A stretch of 6,214 nucleotides of DNA from Bacteroidota bacterium. Its GTDB lineage: Bacteria > Bacteroidota > Ignavibacteria > Ignavibacteriales > Ignavibacteriaceae. The notes beneath the pieces are model-generated. The model saw nothing but the letters and a program-made list of their open reading frames with translations. It searched no databases and had not been told where the DNA came from. A program made the position numbers and the translations under genes. The DNA lies in NCBI GenBank assembly GCA_024278655.1, contig JAJRSV010000473.1, positions 1 to 6,214 on the forward strand, given 5' to 3'. This document shows, one piece after another, positions 1-6,214 of the stretch (the stretch's first letter is position 1; every line of letters begins with the position of its first letter).

Positions 1-575
1 CCTTTAAGATAATACGCTTCGGGATTGGTTTTGATAACGGAAACATAATCAGTAAAATCAAGCAGGGCACCTTTTTTATCGCCGGTTTTTAATCGTGCCT
101 TGCCGCGCTGAAAATGAACTTCGGGATTTGTGAATTTTAGAACCATTGCGTTTGTAAAATCAAAAATTGCATCTGCGTGCAGATTGATACTGACCTTTGC
201 AATTCCCCTGTAGTAATACAATGCCGGTTCGCTTTTGTTCAGCTCGATAGCTTTGCTGAATAAATTAATGGCATCCCTGGGAGCGCTTTCAATTAAGCTC
301 AGACCTTTCCTGTAGTATTTATCGCTCAAATCGGTTGGCTGGTTATACGGGGCAATCTCATCTTCGTAACGGCGGTCTTCTTCCAATATCTGTGATTCAT
401 GTTCGCTGTTGATTTTAAACTCAATCGCCCCAGACTGATCGGAGTCATCTAATAGTCTTTCAAGTTTTGCTCTGTCCCTGTAGTTCAATCTTTTCCTTAT
501 TTCATTCCTCCGGTATAGTACGGCAAGGAGAACTAAAACGAACAGTAATGATAGTATTAATATTAGAACCGTCAT
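1..575 (-). CDS. Membrane-anchored TPR-repeat protein, partial (C-terminus beyond the left edge)
   Basis: Reading the minus strand from an ATG at 575-573 gives 191 open codons that run off position 1, so the C-terminus is missing. An in-frame TAA lies six codons upstream (593-591), which supports this start; no clear ribosome binding site is seen. Residues 2-20 are a continuous hydrophobic helix followed at once by basic residues (RRNEIRKR, 22-29), so by the positive-inside rule the rest is probably cytoplasmic. Residues 30-83 are charged linker. From about residue 84, TPR-like helix pairs follow at a 34-residue step (about 84-116, 117-150, 151-184, then a fourth starting), with the usual Y-R-G / A-I-F-F / N-P-E spacing, for example NPEVHFQRGKARLKTGD at 150-166. 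TPRs act as protein-binding scaffolds; the partner cannot be read from this sequence. It is divergent from the symporter operon, so a functional link is not implied. Confidence 0.85.
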   Translation of the reverse strand, partial: MTVLILILSLLFVLVLLAVLYRRNEIRKRLNYRDRAKLERLLDDSDQSGAIEFKINSEHESQILEEDRRYEDEIAPYNQPTDLSDKYYRKGLSLIESAPRDAINLFSKAIELNKSEPALYYYRGIAKVSINLHADAIFDFTNAMVLKFTNPEVHFQRGKARLKTGDKKGALLDFTDYVSVIKTNPEAYYLK

Positions 576-691
576 TTTGAAAAATAAAAATTATCCTCTG
601 TTGTTTTTAATAGCCCTTAAAATTATTCACTAAAAAAGCTACAGATTTCATATATTATGCCAATAAAAAAATCAAAAATGGCTGATTATTA
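576..691. promoter_or_regulatory. Divergent intergenic region, probable promoters for both directions
   Basis: This AT-rich 116-bp spacer separates two genes pointing away from each other, so it must hold the start signals for both unless the transcripts begin inside genes. On the plus strand, TATATT (651-656) is a fair -10 candidate, with TTCACT (626-631) as a weak -35 at a long 19-bp spacing. On the minus strand AATAAT (627-622) is a weak -10 candidate with no good -35. No Bacteroidota-type TAnnTTTG -7 element stands out, nor does a hairpin, terminator or operator-like palindrome. That promoters lie here is inferred from gene layout; the exact boxes are uncertain. Confidence 0.4.
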
Positions 692-704
692 TTGGAATTT
701 TTAG
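678..704 (+). other. Eight-codon ATG reading frame overlapping the symporter start
   Basis: The only ATG just upstream of the symporter opens a short frame, MADYYWNF, that stops at TAG 702-704, overlapping the first codons of the symporter in another frame. It has two possible readings. It may be a tiny upstream frame that terminates beside the TTG start. Or it may be the true N-terminus of the symporter, split by one missing T in the run of five T at 698-702: with six T the frame reads on into LDYSVVIAYF. The frame is seen directly; either role is inference. Confidence 0.35.
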
Positions 705-2440
705 ACTATTCAGTAGTTATTGCGTATTTCATTTTTTCATTCGGAATAGCAATATTTTACGCCCGCCGTGCCGGTAAAAGCACAAACGAATTTTTCCTTT
801 CGGGAAGGAACCTGCCCTGGTACCTCGCCGGGCTTTCGATGGTGGCTACCACCTTTGCCGCCGATACTCCGCTTGCGGTAACCGAGCTTGTAGCCAAAAA
901 CGGAATTGCCGGTAACTGGATATGGTGGAACTTTGCCTTCGGAGGAATTTTAACGGTCTTCTTTTTTGCCCGCCTTTGGCGGAGAGCCGGAATAATGACC
1001 GAAGTTGAGTTCGCCGAAATACGCTACTCGGGCAAGCCGGCAAGATTTTTAAGAGGATTCCGCGCACTTTATCTCGGTCTGTTCATAAACATAATTATTA
1101 TGGGATGGGTTAACACCGCGCTTGCCTCTATTTTAACCGGGTTGTTCGGAATACCGGAAGCGGAAGTTTATTATTACGTTTTTGCATGTATGCTGCTGGT
1201 AGCTGTTTATTCTGCTTTGTCCGGACTTTGGGGAGTTGTTGTTACCGATGCGTTCCAGTTTTTTATTGCAATGGGCGGCACGATTATACTCGCCGTGCTT
1301 GTTGTTAACTCTTCTCCAATAGGAGGAATTGCAGGGCTGCAGGAAAGGCTTCCTGATTTCGCTTTTAACTTTTTGCCCGATATAAGCAGCGTGGAATCGG
1401 CAGGCGGAGCGTTTGCTTTAACCGTCACCTCGTTCCTTGCTTACATAGGAATCATCTGGTGGGCGTCGTGGTACCCGGGTGCCGAGCCAGGCGGCGGCGG
1501 TTATATTGCACAGCGTATGATGTCTGCCAAAGACGAAAAGCATTCTCTTTTTGCTACTCTGTTCTTTCAGGTGGCTCATTATGCATTCCGTCCCTGGCCA
1601 TGGATAATTGTAGGGCTTTGCACAATAATTCTGTATCCCGATTTAGCTGCCGATGAAAAACGCCTCGGCTATATTTATGCGATGAGAGACTTCCTTCCGA
1701 TAGGATTAAAGGGTTTACTTGTGGCAGCGTTTTTAGCGGCTTATATGAGTACGATTGCCACGCAGCTTAACTGGGGAACATCGTACATCATAAACGATTT
1801 TTACCGCCGCTTCATCAACCGGAACAAAGATGAGAAACATTACGTCACTTCTTCGCGGGTAACAACTTTTATATTGATGATACTTTCTATCGTTATAACT
1901 CTGATGATAACCAGGATAACCGGTGCATGGGAATTCATTATGGAATGCGGAGCGGGATTAGGATTGGTTTTAATCTTACGCTGGTTCTGGTGGCGCATAA
2001 ACGCCTGGTCCGAAATTTCGGCAATGATAACGCCTTTTGTTATCTATCCGTTTCTGCTCCATTACGGAATAAGTTTTCCCAACACGCTTTTCATACTTGT
2101 ACCGGTTACAACAATAGTTTGGATTACGGTAACTTTTCTTACCAAACCGACAAGCGACGAAGTGCTGGAAAAGTTTTACCGGAAAATTCACCCCGGCGGA
2201 ATTCTCTGGAAAAAAGTTTCGGATAAATTGCCCGGTGTAAAAAGCGACGGAAATTTTTTATTAATGTTCATAAATTGGATATTTGGAGTTGTACTTGTTT
2301 ATTCTATATTATTCGGCATCGGTAATTTGATATTTGGATATTATGCTGAATTTCTTGTTTCTGTGGCTTTATCTTTTATCTCAATAATTGTTATTTACAG
2401 GAATCTCTCGAGAAAGGGATGGGGAAGCGTAATTCAATAA
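692..2440 (+). CDS. Sodium:solute symporter (SSS family), substrate unknown
   Basis: A 582-residue inner-membrane protein predicted to carry a small solute into the cell with Na+. Family marks: T-N-E-FFLSGR (31-39) followed by W43 and AGLSM (46-50) at the first core helix; TEVEFAEIRYSG (103-114), the usual T-x-x-E-F-x-x-x-R-Y block; QRMMSAKDEKHS (274-285); and AAYMST (349-354), where S353/T354 fall at the Ser/Ser-Thr pair that binds Na+ (Na2 site) in characterised members such as vSGLT. A glycine run (267-270) precedes QR. About 13-15 hydrophobic helices are visible, and the C-terminus adds two (about 524-546 and 552-570) after a basic loop, making it longer than the roughly 500-residue bacterial members. 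The start is TTG at 692, the furthest upstream start codon in frame, since TGA sits at 683-685 and the next Met is residue 50, too far inside. The substrate cannot be assigned. First gene of a tight four-gene run. Confidence 0.9.
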   Translation: MEFLDYSVVIAYFIFSFGIAIFYARRAGKSTNEFFLSGRNLPWYLAGLSMVATTFAADTPLAVTELVAKNGIAGNWIWWNFAFGGILTVFFFARLWRRAGIMTEVEFAEIRYSGKPARFLRGFRALYLGLFINIIIMGWVNTALASILTGLFGIPEAEVYYYVFACMLLVAVYSALSGLWGVVVTDAFQFFIAMGGTIILAVLVVNSSPIGGIAGLQERLPDFAFNFLPDISSVESAGGAFALTVTSFLAYIGIIWWASWYPGAEPGGGGYIAQRMMSAKDEKHSLFATLFFQVAHYAFRPWPWIIVGLCTIILYPDLAADEKRLGYIYAMRDFLPIGLKGLLVAAFLAAYMSTIATQLNWGTSYIINDFYRRFINRNKDEKHYVTSSRVTTFILMILSIVITLMITRITGAWEFIMECGAGLGLVLILRWFWWRINAWSEISAMITPFVIYPFLLHYGISFPNTLFILVPVTTIVWITVTFLTKPTSDEVLEKFYRKIHPGGILWKKVSDKLPGVKSDGNFLLMFINWIFGVVLVYSILFGIGNLIFGYYAEFLVSVALSFISIIVIYRNLSRKGWGSVIQ

Positions 2441-2441
2441 T

Positions 2442-3299
2442 ATGAATTCATCCGACAAAGAAATATTACAAAATATAAAGATCATCGTTTCCGATCTTGA
2501 CGGTACTATCTTAAAAGACGACGGAACAATCGGTGATGAAACGAAAAAGCTGATTAAAGAACTTCGAAAGTACGATGTCAGGTTTTCGTTTGCTACGGGA
2601 AGACTTCATTCGGCTGTTGTTGATTTGGCTGAAGAGTTAGAGCTGCGAAGCCCGATTATCTCGCTCGACGGATGCATAATTAAAAGCTATCCCGACGGTG
2701 AGATTTTATTCGAATCGTTCCTGAAGGAAAAGTACGTTAAAAAAGCGATTGAATATGCAAACGATTACCTTTTGAATATTGCACTCTGCCATGCAGATGC
2801 AATTTATTTTACGGAATATAATTCGGTAATTCCACAGCTTTTAAGAAAGTACGGTGCAAAGTATAAAGAAGTAACGTCGTACGACGATTACTTAAAAGAC
2901 ACTCTCGAAATAGTTTTTGCGAGTGATATAAAGGATTCGATTGAATTTGTTAAAGATAAGTTTATGTTTCCGTTTACTTTCGGATGTGCCGTTTCGTTTT
3001 TCCGTTCGCACAGCAATCCGGGATTGTATTACCTGGAAATAAGAAAAACCGGTTCGACCAAAGGAAAAGCACTGAAACGTTTATTGAACTTTTTAAAAAT
3101 AAAACCACAGCAGGCAGTTGTAATGGGCGATTGGTATAACGATATTAGTATGTTCCAAACGGAAGCAATTAAGGTTGCAATGGCAAATGCAATTCCGGAG
3201 CTGATAAGAATGGCAGACCATGTTACCGAAGAAACAAATAACAACGACGGCGCAGCCGAGTTTTTAGAAATGCTTTTAATGGCTAAAAAGGATAAGTAA
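2442..3299 (+). CDS. Cof-type HAD-superfamily hydrolase (class IIB cap), probable small-molecule phosphatase
   Basis: A 285-residue soluble enzyme, normal length for the Cof family, expected to remove phosphate from a sugar phosphate, flavin or similar metabolite with Mg2+. All four HAD motifs are present: motif I SDLDGT (17-22), with D18 the likely nucleophile and D20 the acid/base; motif II ATGR (51-54), with T52; motif III Lys K207 in STKGKAL; and motif IV GDWYND (229-234), with D230 and D234 as Mg2+ ligands. The cap lies between motifs II and III (about 80-200), the C2/IIB arrangement. The tail VTEETNNNDGAAEFL matches the usual Cof ending. One small oddity is LDG at 75-77, where many relatives have NG. 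The ATG follows the symporter stop by one base (TAATATG) and its own stop overlaps the next start, so it is translated as part of the run. Substrate is not predictable; catalytic competence looks intact. Confidence 0.92.
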   Translation: MNSSDKEILQNIKIIVSDLDGTILKDDGTIGDETKKLIKELRKYDVRFSFATGRLHSAVVDLAEELELRSPIISLDGCIIKSYPDGEILFESFLKEKYVKKAIEYANDYLLNIALCHADAIYFTEYNSVIPQLLRKYGAKYKEVTSYDDYLKDTLEIVFASDIKDSIEFVKDKFMFPFTFGCAVSFFRSHSNPGLYYLEIRKTGSTKGKALKRLLNFLKIKPQQAVVMGDWYNDISMFQTEAIKVAMANAIPELIRMADHVTEETNNNDGAAEFLEMLLMAKKDK

Positions 3300-5506
3300 T
3301 GAGCGCGGAGAAGGAAAAAATGGAAGCGAGGGATTTACTCTTTAAATTCTTTATCGGATTCGTTACAGTAGCCGTTATCGCTTTGATGTTTCCGAAAGGT
3401 GAATCGATTGAATCGGAAGTAACCGAAGGCGCAATCTGGCTCAACGACGATTTGATAGCACCATTCAGCTTTCCTATAATTAAAAGCGAAGAGGTTTACC
3501 AGAAAGAATTAAAAGAAGCCGAAGAAAGTGTTTATCCGGTTTTTCTGCGAAAAGATGAACGTATAAAGGAAAGCATCGATTCGCTGAAAAGTTACAGCGC
3601 TTTTTTGGTAGAGGTGATTGATAACAATCTTAACCGCGACACAATTGCCTTGGTTAATCCAACGTTTTTAAGCACTGCTTCGTTTAACAAATTCCAGTCG
3701 CTTCGTTTAAAGGAAAAAAATCTTTTAAAATCCAAAGAACCCAAACTGCGCGATTTGTTTGTTGCTGCAGGAGTTGTTCTGAACGAAGTTTATAAAAAAG
3801 GTGTGCTTAGTGTTGATCATGATGAAATAGAAAAAGACAGCATTGCCATACGCATTGGTCATATCGATAAGATAGAACCGGTAAGCAGGTTCCTTTTCCT
3901 TGACGAAGCAAAGAACGAAGTGGCAAACAATTTACGCAAGCTGCATTATCCTGAAGAAATTGAAAATGCTTTGCTGGAGTACACGCTTCATTTTCTGATG
4001 CCGAACATTGAATTCAGTAAAGAACTTACAGATGAGGAAATTGAGCAGGCGAAAAATAATGTATCGCGTTATTCCGGAATTGTAAACGAGAACGAACGAA
4101 TAATTGCGAAGCACGAGAGGATAACAAAAGAAGCCAAGCTGAAGATTGAATCGTACAAAGAGGCAAAAGGCGAAACGATAGGAACCGAAGGATTGATACT
4201 TCAGTTTATCGGTAAGTTTATTCACGTTGCGTTATTCATCCTGCTGCTTACCATTTATATTTTCTTTTTCCGTAAGAAGATATTTAACGATAACGGAAAG
4301 CTTATACTTATTTCTATAATATTCGTTTTCGTATCATTCATAACATACCTGGTTAATCAGATATCGGTGCAGGCGCCTTTGCAGTTTTTAATTTTTATTC
4401 CTGCCGCATCAATGCTGTTTACAATTATCTTCGATTCGCGGATGGGATTTTACTGCACCGTTATACTGGCGTTTATTATCGGTGCATTGCGCGGTAACGA
4501 TTACGCTTTCACGGCAATGAACGTAATTGCGGGTGGACTCTCGGTTTACTCGGTTCGCGATATTAAAAACCGCACACAAATATTCAAATCGTTCCTGCAT
4601 ATACTTTTCGGTTACATTGCCGCACTCATTGCATTCGGATTGGAACGGTTTGCACCGATAAACACAATGCTTGTTGAAATTGCTTTTGCCGGTTCCAATG
4701 CGCTCATTAGTCCCGTGCTTACTTACGGCTTGTTAATCTTCTTCGAAAGAATTTTCAAGATAACAACCGATATTACATTACTCGAACTATCGAACTTAAA
4801 TCTTCCGCTGCTTAAAGAGCTTGCACAAAAAGCACCCGGCACGTTCCAGCATTCTATAAATATGGGTAATATGGCGGAGTCGGCTGCCGAACAGATAAAT
4901 GCCAATCCGCTGCTTGCACGTGTGGGAGCTTACTATCACGATATCGGTAAAACGATAACGCCGCAGAACTATGTGGAAAATCAACTGAACAACCAAAACA
5001 TTCACGAAAATTTAACTCCGGAAGAAAGCGTTCAACTGATAGCAAGCCACGTTAAGGAAGGCATAACACTTGCGCAAGAGAATAATCTTCCGCAGGAGAT
5101 TATCGATTTTATACCGATGCATCACGGCACAACTGTGATGACTTACTTTTACGCAAGGGCAAAGAGTCTTTACGGCGAGGATAAAGTGATAGTTGACGAG
5201 TACCGTTATCCGGGTCCGAAACCGAACACAAAGGAGACCGCTATTGTAATGCTTGCCGACGGATGCGAGTCAGCCGTTCGTTCGATTGACGAACCGGATG
5301 TTGATAAAGTTGAAAATATGATTGACAGTATTTTCAAGTCACGCATCGAAGACGGACAGTTGGATGAAGCGCCTATCACTTTCGATGATGTGGCGAAGAT
5401 TAAAGAAGCGTTCATTAATATTTTAATCGGACAGCATCACAGGCGAATAAGATATCCGAAGCAGGACGAGATTGAAAAAGGCGTGACCGAAGACAAAGAT
5501 GAGTGA
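3299..5506 (+). CDS. pgpH: PgpH-type 7TM-HD cyclic-di-AMP phosphodiesterase
   Basis: A 735-residue membrane enzyme of the 7TMR-HD family; characterised members such as Listeria PgpH hydrolyse cyclic-di-AMP to pApA with their cytoplasmic HD domain. Order seen: short basic N-terminus; one membrane helix (about 13-30); a large extracytoplasmic domain (about 31-300, 7TMR-HDED type) whose end is charged and helical, possibly coiled coil; a block of about seven membrane helices (about 303-487); then the HD domain. Metal-site residues are complete: H518 in GTFQHS, H547-D548 in YYHDIGK, H584 in ASHVKEG, H608/H609 in MHHGTT, and D654 in LADGCES, in the order and spacing of active PgpH enzymes. The start ATG overlaps the HAD stop (TAATG) and its stop overlaps the xerD start (TGATG). 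The extracytoplasmic domain is presumed to sense something, ligand unknown. A c-di-AMP synthase (DisA/CdaA type) should exist elsewhere; none is in this window. Confidence 0.93.
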   Translation: MSAEKEKMEARDLLFKFFIGFVTVAVIALMFPKGESIESEVTEGAIWLNDDLIAPFSFPIIKSEEVYQKELKEAEESVYPVFLRKDERIKESIDSLKSYSAFLVEVIDNNLNRDTIALVNPTFLSTASFNKFQSLRLKEKNLLKSKEPKLRDLFVAAGVVLNEVYKKGVLSVDHDEIEKDSIAIRIGHIDKIEPVSRFLFLDEAKNEVANNLRKLHYPEEIENALLEYTLHFLMPNIEFSKELTDEEIEQAKNNVSRYSGIVNENERIIAKHERITKEAKLKIESYKEAKGETIGTEGLILQFIGKFIHVALFILLLTIYIFFFRKKIFNDNGKLILISIIFVFVSFITYLVNQISVQAPLQFLIFIPAASMLFTIIFDSRMGFYCTVILAFIIGALRGNDYAFTAMNVIAGGLSVYSVRDIKNRTQIFKSFLHILFGYIAALIAFGLERFAPINTMLVEIAFAGSNALISPVLTYGLLIFFERIFKITTDITLLELSNLNLPLLKELAQKAPGTFQHSINMGNMAESAAEQINANPLLARVGAYYHDIGKTITPQNYVENQLNNQNIHENLTPEESVQLIASHVKEGITLAQENNLPQEIIDFIPMHHGTTVMTYFYARAKSLYGEDKVIVDEYRYPGPKPNTKETAIVMLADGCESAVRSIDEPDVDKVENMIDSIFKSRIEDGQLDEAPITFDDVAKIKEAFINILIGQHHRRIRYPKQDEIEKGVTEDKDE

Positions 5507-6214
5507 TGGAAATTTTTCTGAAAGAATATCTCTCCGTATTAAAACTGGAAAGGAATCTTTCCGATAACACGGTAGCATCATATAAAAACGATTTGTCTTC
5601 GCTCCTGAATTTTCTCGAAGAAAAAGGATTATCCGATCCTTCCGAAATAAAGCTTATTCATCTGAATGAATTTTTCAAAACGTTGAGCGGGTTGGGATTA
5701 ACAAGCCGCACAGCCGCACGCTACTATTCCTCGGTAAAAGGATTTTTCGATTATCTTTATCTGAATAATTACTTAACCGAAAATCCCGTTGAAAAGTTGA
5801 GTGCACCGAAACTGTCGAGAAACCTGCCCGTGGTTTTGAGTGTTGACGAAATCGATAAAATACTTTCCGCGCCCGATACGCAGAAAAAACTCGGGCTGCG
5901 CGATAAAGCACTGCTGGAAATTCTTTACGCATGCGGAATACGTGTTTCGGAGCTGATAAACCTGAAAATATCAGACCTCTTTTTCGAGGAAGAAGTAATC
6001 AGAGTTTTCGGTAAGGGTTCGAAAGAAAGAATTGTTCCCGTCGGGAGTTCAGCCGTTAAGTGGGTGAATGAATATCTTAAAAAAAGCAGACCGCTGTTGG
6101 AGAAAAAATTAAAAAGCGAAAACATAGTTTTCCTTAACAACCGGGGAACAAAGCTTTCGAGAATGGGTGTGTGGAAAATTATTGACAGATACAGTAAAGA
6201 AGCTGAGATTAAAA
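5506..6214 (+). CDS. xerD: Tyrosine recombinase, XerD-like, partial (C-terminus beyond the right edge)
   Basis: The ATG at 5506-5508 overlaps the pgpH TGA, and 236 codons stay open to the window edge; full-length Xer proteins are near 300 residues, so about 60 are missing. Residues 1-90 form the SAM-like N-terminal DNA-binding domain (FLKEYLSVLKLERNLSDNTV, Y27, and a Y-Y-S-S-V-K-G-F-F segment). The catalytic domain shows R146 in CGIRVSEL and K173 in GKGSKERIVP; the HxxR block, second His and nucleophilic Tyr lie past the edge. The role is site-specific recombination that resolves chromosome dimers at dif with FtsK. I favour XerD over XerC because the segment LSRMGVWKIIDRYSKEAEI resembles the XerD F-W-x-x-I pattern, but a single-recombinase (XerA/XerH-like) system or a XerC assignment is not excluded. 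No att site or cargo genes surround it, so a mobile-element integrase is less likely. Confidence 0.85.
   Translation, partial: MEIFLKEYLSVLKLERNLSDNTVASYKNDLSSLLNFLEEKGLSDPSEIKLIHLNEFFKTLSGLGLTSRTAARYYSSVKGFFDYLYLNNYLTENPVEKLSAPKLSRNLPVVLSVDEIDKILSAPDTQKKLGLRDKALLEILYACGIRVSELINLKISDLFFEEEVIRVFGKGSKERIVPVGSSAVKWVNEYLKKSRPLLEKKLKSENIVFLNNRGTKLSRMGVWKIIDRYSKEAEIK

Noticed and set aside
661..677. A-rich tract as an intrinsic terminator for the minus strand
   Set aside because: No GC-rich hairpin stands next to it, and it lies upstream of the minus-strand gene instead of behind any gene.
576..691. Possible c-di-AMP (ydaO-type) riboswitch or other structured leader upstream of the operon
   Set aside because: The spacer is short and AT-rich with no visible stems, conserved GC-rich pairing or terminator hairpin; it is too small for that riboswitch class.
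1927..2226. 99-codon plus-strand frame inside the symporter gene
   Set aside because: It lies wholly within the symporter coding region in another frame, has no recognisable domain, and the symporter frame is clearly the real one, with helices continuing through this stretch.
3932..4225. 97-codon minus-strand frame opposite pgpH
   Set aside because: Antisense to the extracytoplasmic domain of pgpH, low-complexity Phe/Cys-rich translation with no family resemblance; a shadow of the true gene.
5675..5932. 85-codon minus-strand frame opposite xerD
   Set aside because: Antisense to a well-supported recombinase gene and without any motif.
5506..6214. Integrase of a mobile element
   Set aside because: The protein reads as a chromosomal XerD, is embedded at a one-base overlap in a run of ordinary genes with similar base composition, and no attachment repeats, tRNA or cargo genes are visible.

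Overview
The window suggests a member of the Bacteroidota/Chlorobiota/Ignavibacteriota assemblage, with Ignavibacteria-like as the best guess. The grounds are moderate GC, AT-rich spacers, no convincing Shine-Dalgarno sequences before any start, and protein wording typical of that group. This is an impression from protein character and not a database result.

Layout: positions 1-575 hold the 5' part of a minus-strand gene for a membrane-anchored TPR protein that runs off the left edge. A 116-bp AT-rich divergent spacer (576-691) follows. From 692 to the right edge, four plus-strand genes are packed with almost no space between them: a sodium:solute symporter (SSS family, 692-2440), a Cof-type HAD phosphatase (2442-3299), a PgpH-type 7TM-HD cyclic-di-AMP phosphodiesterase (3299-5506), and a tyrosine recombinase that looks like XerD (5506-6214, cut by the window edge before its last catalytic residues). 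The three junctions are +1, -1 and -1 nt (TAATATG, TAATG, TGATG), so one transcript with translational coupling is likely.

How the genes may work together: the symporter moves an unidentified solute with Na+. The HAD enzyme probably dephosphorylates a small phosphorylated metabolite. PgpH would lower cyclic-di-AMP, a second messenger tied to osmotic and ion balance in other bacteria. XerD resolves chromosome dimers and is probably a housekeeping passenger. A link between Na+-coupled transport and c-di-AMP turnover is possible but rests only on gene order.

I found no CRISPR array, RNA gene, insertion sequence, convincing riboswitch or terminator, and no evidence of an undescribed multi-gene system. 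The points most worth a second look are the unusual start of the symporter gene (TTG, with an out-of-frame ATG whose frame joins the gene if one T is added to a T run) and the placement of pgpH in this operon.
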